From Macrostomum hystrix (Eukaryota; Platyhelminthes; Macrostomidae): a stretch of 64,000 nt of DNA. A model generated the notes under the pieces. That model saw only the letters and a list, made by a program, of their open reading frames with translations. It was not told the origin of the DNA and did no database searches. Location of the stretch: positions 14,253,001-14,317,000 of the forward strand of contig CATNEN010000001.1 of the NCBI GenBank assembly GCA_950097015.1, in the 5' to 3' direction. Shown piece by piece: positions 60,309 to 64,000 of this stretch (positions are counted from its first letter, which is position 1; every line of letters begins with the position of its first letter). Made by a program: the position numbers and the translations under genes.

Positions 60309-60442
60309 CTTTTGGACCACAGACAGTTGGGGCGTGCAACAATCAGTCTCACGGAGCGGATATAGCCAGCGGTCTCGCGGGGCGTGCAGCAATCGATTAT
60401 TTTGTCGATTGGTGCACGCCCGAAATGTCTATGGTCCAAAAG
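60309..60442. mobile_element. 134-bp TA-flanked MITE (Tc1/mariner-like)
   Basis: Left end cttttggaccacagacag then ggcgtgcaacaatc. The right end is its complement: gattggtgcacgcccgaaat then gtctatggtccaaaag. TA lies on both sides (60307-60308, 60443-60444). Confidence 0.8.
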
Positions 60443-60835
60443 TAGACCGCCTGACTTAGGGCAGCAAGAGAACTCAGTTTGGGGAAGGCTGTAAGACAGC
60501 GAGACGAGCCGTGGCATTACCGGGCTGCCTAGAACCATGTTTCCAAGGATGACTGGAGATCCGATTTACGAAGCAAGTACCGGCGTTCCATTAGGACTGG
60601 TGCACATGTCTCAAGGTGACGTCGTGGGTGCGTCTAACTCCGAGGTTGGCGAGCGAGTCCAACGGGAGACCGCTATGCAAGTTATGCTTGACGACCTGGC
60701 GCAGCTGGACGCGACGGAGTTCGAGTATCTGTCGAGGATCCGAGGATACGGCCGAGTTCGTGTTACAATTGCTGGTGAAATATAACTGTGGCTTCAGACC
60801 CCGCATAGTGTGGGCGAAATAATCCGAGCTGGCGG
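60443..60835. other. Spacer with short open frame
   Basis: An 82-codon frame (60537-60785, MFPRMTGDPIYEASTG...) has balanced composition but no domain I recognise. It may be a transposon remnant. Not called as a gene. Confidence 0.3.
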
Positions 60836-61026
60836 GGTTCGGGACATAGACAGTAAAGGCGTGCAACAATCAGGCTTCATTGGTGGCTGGGAAAAAACCC
60901 CTCCAAAAGTGTACAATGTTTTTGGTGCTCTTATCAGCAGTTGGTGCACTCACAGCCATTCTCTACTAGCATGGCATGCACCAACAATACATGATTGGTG
61001 CACGCTCCAAATGTCTATGGCCCAAA
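60836..61026. mobile_element. Second, degenerate copy of the TA-type MITE
   Basis: The left part, gggacatagacag then ggcgtgcaacaatcagg, and the right part, gattggtgcacgctccaaat then gtctatggcccaaag, match the ends of the copy at 60309-60442. The middle is longer and unrelated. Confidence 0.65.
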
Positions 61027-61094
61027 GCTATCGGCAGTTTAGCAAGACAGATATAGCAAGTCATGGCCACAGACATTCAAGGCGTTCTGAGCAG

Positions 61095-61298
61095 CCTTTG
61101 AGGTGGAGCATTGCAGGTTGCTTTTCAGGAGGGCTTTTGGGGGTTGGCCATCATGGGTGTAAAAGCATGACAAGTCCCTAAGCCTTCCTACAGCGGCTGC
61201 GCCCCCCCCAAAAAAAGTATGGCCTCGCCCACGATTCGAACTCAGAGACCTTTGTGCGAGAGGCAAACTTGGCAACTGCGCTGCCACTCAGCCCACTT
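61095..61298 (-). mobile_element. Degenerate SINE, family 1
   Basis: Complement of ccctaagccttcctacagcg, cggctgcgccc, atggcctcgcccacgattcg, aactcagagacctttgtgcg and ctgcgctgccactcagcccac. The tail half is missing. Confidence 0.75.
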
Positions 61299-62719
61299 CA
61301 TTACACTGATAAAGGTTTTATTGAACAAAATATTACAAAATAGCATAGATATTACATAAGTGAATTTACTTAAAATATAATTAGACGGTAATGACTTTTC
61401 AGCTTCAAACGACACAAATTTAGTTTTTTTCTTTGCCTTAAGGTTTGGGGGCGAAGTTTTATCAATTTTGTCTAATCTACTCAAGAATTTAATCTGAAAT
61501 GCCAAGCTAATTAGTTGCTGATGAGAATGTCAATCAAAAAAGGAAAAACATTAGTGCCTGAAGAAGCTAGTCGATGAAACTTGTGACTGGATAAATATTG
61601 TTAGTAGCTTTAATTCATCCCACAGAAAATAGACCAACAAGAAAAAAGCATGAACCAGCCTTACCAATTAAAAAAGCTTTTCTATCGATCTCGCACTTCA
61701 GAATTATTCTCGCCATATCTGAAAAAATCCGCCATGGCGATATTAAGGGATTTCCTACATCCAATGTAATTCAATCTACCTGTTGATGACACCATCCATA
61801 TCGGAATCATTGCCGGTGTTAAAATTCAACGTATATTTGTTTCTACTTTTTCTGTCTCATCGAGATGCCTGGAAGCTTCTATTAAGACCTAGGGTTCGCC
61901 TAACGTATTTTCTACGCCCAAACATGTTTACGAAAACGAGTCTAAATCACATGATTTTACATTGCTTTCAATGTGCACTCATGTCAACATCAAATTAGCA
62001 GGCAGCTAGTTCTAGCTAGTTCTACAGCTGGACAGCTGCTCGAGTCGGAACCTGATAAATTACAAATTAGTGAGGAGCTCAATGTACATGGCAAGAATCT
62101 TTACTTTTTCCGACCTGGAACAAAACTTGCGTATTCTAAAGAAATGAATACTCCTTCCTTTTGACCTAAGTGCGGTCAAGAGAATGTGCATTTCAATCTG
62201 CCGCATCTGCGACTGCTACGAATCAACCTGCGAGAACCTCGATTCACCCAGCATTACTGCTTGATTAAGTACTCACTCTTGGCTTCTCAACCTAAAAAGG
62301 CCTGGTGTCCTGGCCTTTCCTGGTTCCTGGTTGATTTCCTGGTTACATAGCCGGATGACTGTCGTCCTACTTCGTAACACCGACAACCGCGCCCTGCCTT
62401 TATCATTAAGGCGTATAGTCTTTTACAGGCTGATCGAGGTGGTGTCTAGTGGCTTCAATCGTTAACACACTCGAGTCGCTTACAGCAGTGCACTTTCCTC
62501 GACCGTCTTGTGCTCAACATGGAAGATGGCATCAAAAGTCCCGTTGTAAAACGTTGAGAATTAGACACTAAAAACTAAGCTGGATCAGTAGTAGCAGAAG
62601 TCAGGACACTCGGGGCTGATCCGCCTTCGAAGCTGCAAGCTGACGAGGTCGTGATGCTCACATTGTTGCATCCTCTCAGATGGGGGACAGGGACAGGCTC
62701 GCACGGAGGTGAGTGGCAG
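61299..62719. other. Spacer
   Basis: No array, exon or element recognised. The short open frames look random. Confidence 0.3.
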
Positions 62720-62925
62720 AGCGATCCAATGAGTTTGCCCCTCGTGCCAAGGTCCCTGAGCTCGATTCCGGAGAGAAGGCTTGGGGCCATGTCGTGCAAC
62801 TAACGCCATTGAGGGCCAACCTCCAAGGCACAGTGAGAGTGTACACTGCCTGACAATGAGAAAGTCAGGCCAGATGTACACACCTGTGTGAGCGTATGCC
62901 TGCGTATTTGGGGTTTTTCGCTCGC
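62720..62925 (+). mobile_element. SINE, family 1, 3'-truncated with small internal deletion
   Basis: Contains gtgccaaggtccctgagctc, gattccggagagaaggcttg (a deletion removes gcggcgaggc to cgcagccgc), ggcacagtgagagtgtacac, and ends at tgtgagcgtatgcctgcgta. Confidence 0.83.
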
Positions 62926-63661
62926 TACATGCCATCTGAAGCTGAAATTCTTTTAAGGGTTTGCATACCGATCTGTTGTTGGCAGTATTTGTAAAGCACT
63001 TAGTTAGCTTAAATTAGGTACACCCGTTGCAAAGGCTTTGATTGTGTTTGAAGATTGTATAACTTTGTATAAGCGAGTGTATAACTTTACCTCGTCATTA
63101 CACACACCATAAGTATTTGTAGCTTTGGAGTATAGGTCTGAGGATTCGATTGATATGTAAGTAAAGAGGCCTTCAAACAGATCCTCAATAATTTTTAAAA
63201 GATTTGCTCTGTTATTATTTGTCTATTTTAAGTTGGGCTCAGCAATCTTTTCGTATTCGCGCGGTAATTTTAGAGCGAAGCCTAAATGAAAATTAACAGT
63301 CATTCTAAGAACAATACTGGAAATGATTCTCAACCTCTCAACGAGATGACACGGCGACTTTATATTGATGAATATATACTTATGTTGATTTATACTGATG
63401 AATACAGTCACCACAGGAAATTACCAGCATAGAATTCAGGATTCCAGTGCTCGGTGTCTGGACATCTGATGACTTAAACAGATGACAAACAGACACAGAA
63501 CGTTTTTCGCAACGCTCACAATCTAACCACATCGTCCGGGTGCAATGAATCGTGATCCTCACCGTAAAATATTTATGCAAAGCTGCTAAAAAACTATAGA
63601 CGGCAAAGAACTTCTTTCAGAAAGTCTTCAGGAAAAAAACGACGGTTAAAAAACTGTCGTG
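62926..63661. other. Spacer, 3' flank of paralogue C
   Basis: AT-rich, no feature recognised. Confidence 0.3.
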
Positions 63662-64000
63662 TCAGCCGCACGGTGCGTCAGCCTTGATCAGTCGCAGGCT
63701 GACAAAGCCCTGCTCGCCTACACCACTGACGGCAGCACTTGCGTCACCAGAGCAGAACGAACCTCCGCCACCTCCGCCATGGCTGCTAGACGTGCCGGCG
63801 CCGCCGCCGCTGAAGCCGCCTCCTGCCCCGCCGGCGCCAATGCAGGTAATTCCTGTGAAAACCGAGCTGTAGCCGCCACCGCCGCCGCCGCCGCCGCCGA
63901 AGCCACCATCGCCACCTCCGCCGCTACCACCGCTGCCACCAAGCCAGCCGTCTGATTGGCTGCCGCCTCGCTCGCCGTCGCTTGAGCTGCGCCTCGGATT
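63662..64000 (-). CDS. Glycine-rich secreted protein, paralogue C, last exon (partial)
   Basis: 113 codons open from the window edge to TGA at 63662-63664. They read SDGWLGGSGGS, GGFGGGGGGGGYSS, GAGGAGGGFSGGGAGTS, GGGGGSFCSGDASAAVSG and GEQGFVSLRLIKADAPCG. This aligns with the end of paralogues A and B (DDWLGG, GGFGGGGGGG, GAGGGFSGGGAG, GGGGGSVCFA, DQGFVTMRLLNQLAADC). Same strand, so the cluster is head-to-tail. It is more diverged than A is from B. The remaining exons lie beyond the window. Confidence 0.86.
   Translation of the reverse strand, partial: NPRRSSSDGERGGSQSDGWLGGSGGSGGGGDGGFGGGGGGGGGYSSVFTGITCIGAGGAGGGFSGGGAGTSSSHGGGGGGSFCSGDASAAVSGVGEQGFVSLRLIKADAPCG

Overview
The window is animal nuclear DNA: intron-rich genes with GT-AG junctions, a Wnt gene, an achaete-scute bHLH gene, tRNA-derived SINEs, mariner and hAT-like elements, and very abundant minisatellites. 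Summing the array spans by eye gives about 25 kb of tandem repeat, roughly two fifths of the window. Compact genes, polyQ/polyA tracts, extreme satellite load and AG acceptors a few bases before several start codons (possible spliced-leader sites) fit a free-living flatworm such as Macrostomum. The species is an inference and another lophotrochozoan is possible.

Layout. 1-7690 is one 20-bp satellite lying in an intron of a minus-strand CFAP300 gene (exons 7696-11431), whose other introns hold two related arrays and an hAT-like MITE. An achaete-scute-like bHLH gene (13476-14871, minus) faces a plus-strand DSTYK-like gene (19796-27057). The spacer between them holds a 3-kb 21-bp satellite and a pyrimidine-rich array. 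The DSTYK-like gene carries a dynamin/septin-type P-loop at the front and a kinase-like region without recognisable catalytic motifs at the back. Its first and last introns contain mutually reverse-complementary satellites. A second hAT-like MITE (27250-27694) and a broken mariner (27851-28957) follow. A divergent Wnt gene (31259-35429, plus, 5' exon not found) has arrays in its introns and across its stop codon. A small single-pass membrane protein gene is at 38281-38877.

39.7-52 kb is gene-poor and made largely of 20-22-bp arrays, SINE pieces and a dispersed repeat. From 52.9 kb to the end there are three head-to-tail minus-strand paralogues encoding secreted proteins: a signal peptide, a PAN/apple-like domain, and an ALK/LTK-type glycine-rich domain, with no kinase or membrane segment. 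A non-LTR reverse-transcriptase fragment, SINEs, a foldback element and TA-flanked MITEs lie among them.

The genes do not form one pathway. CFAP300 is a ciliary assembly factor. The bHLH and Wnt genes are developmental regulators. The DSTYK-like protein may be a GTPase-type signalling scaffold. The glycine-rich cluster probably makes secreted or mucus proteins. The feature that links them is satellite DNA inside their introns, sometimes right at splice sites.
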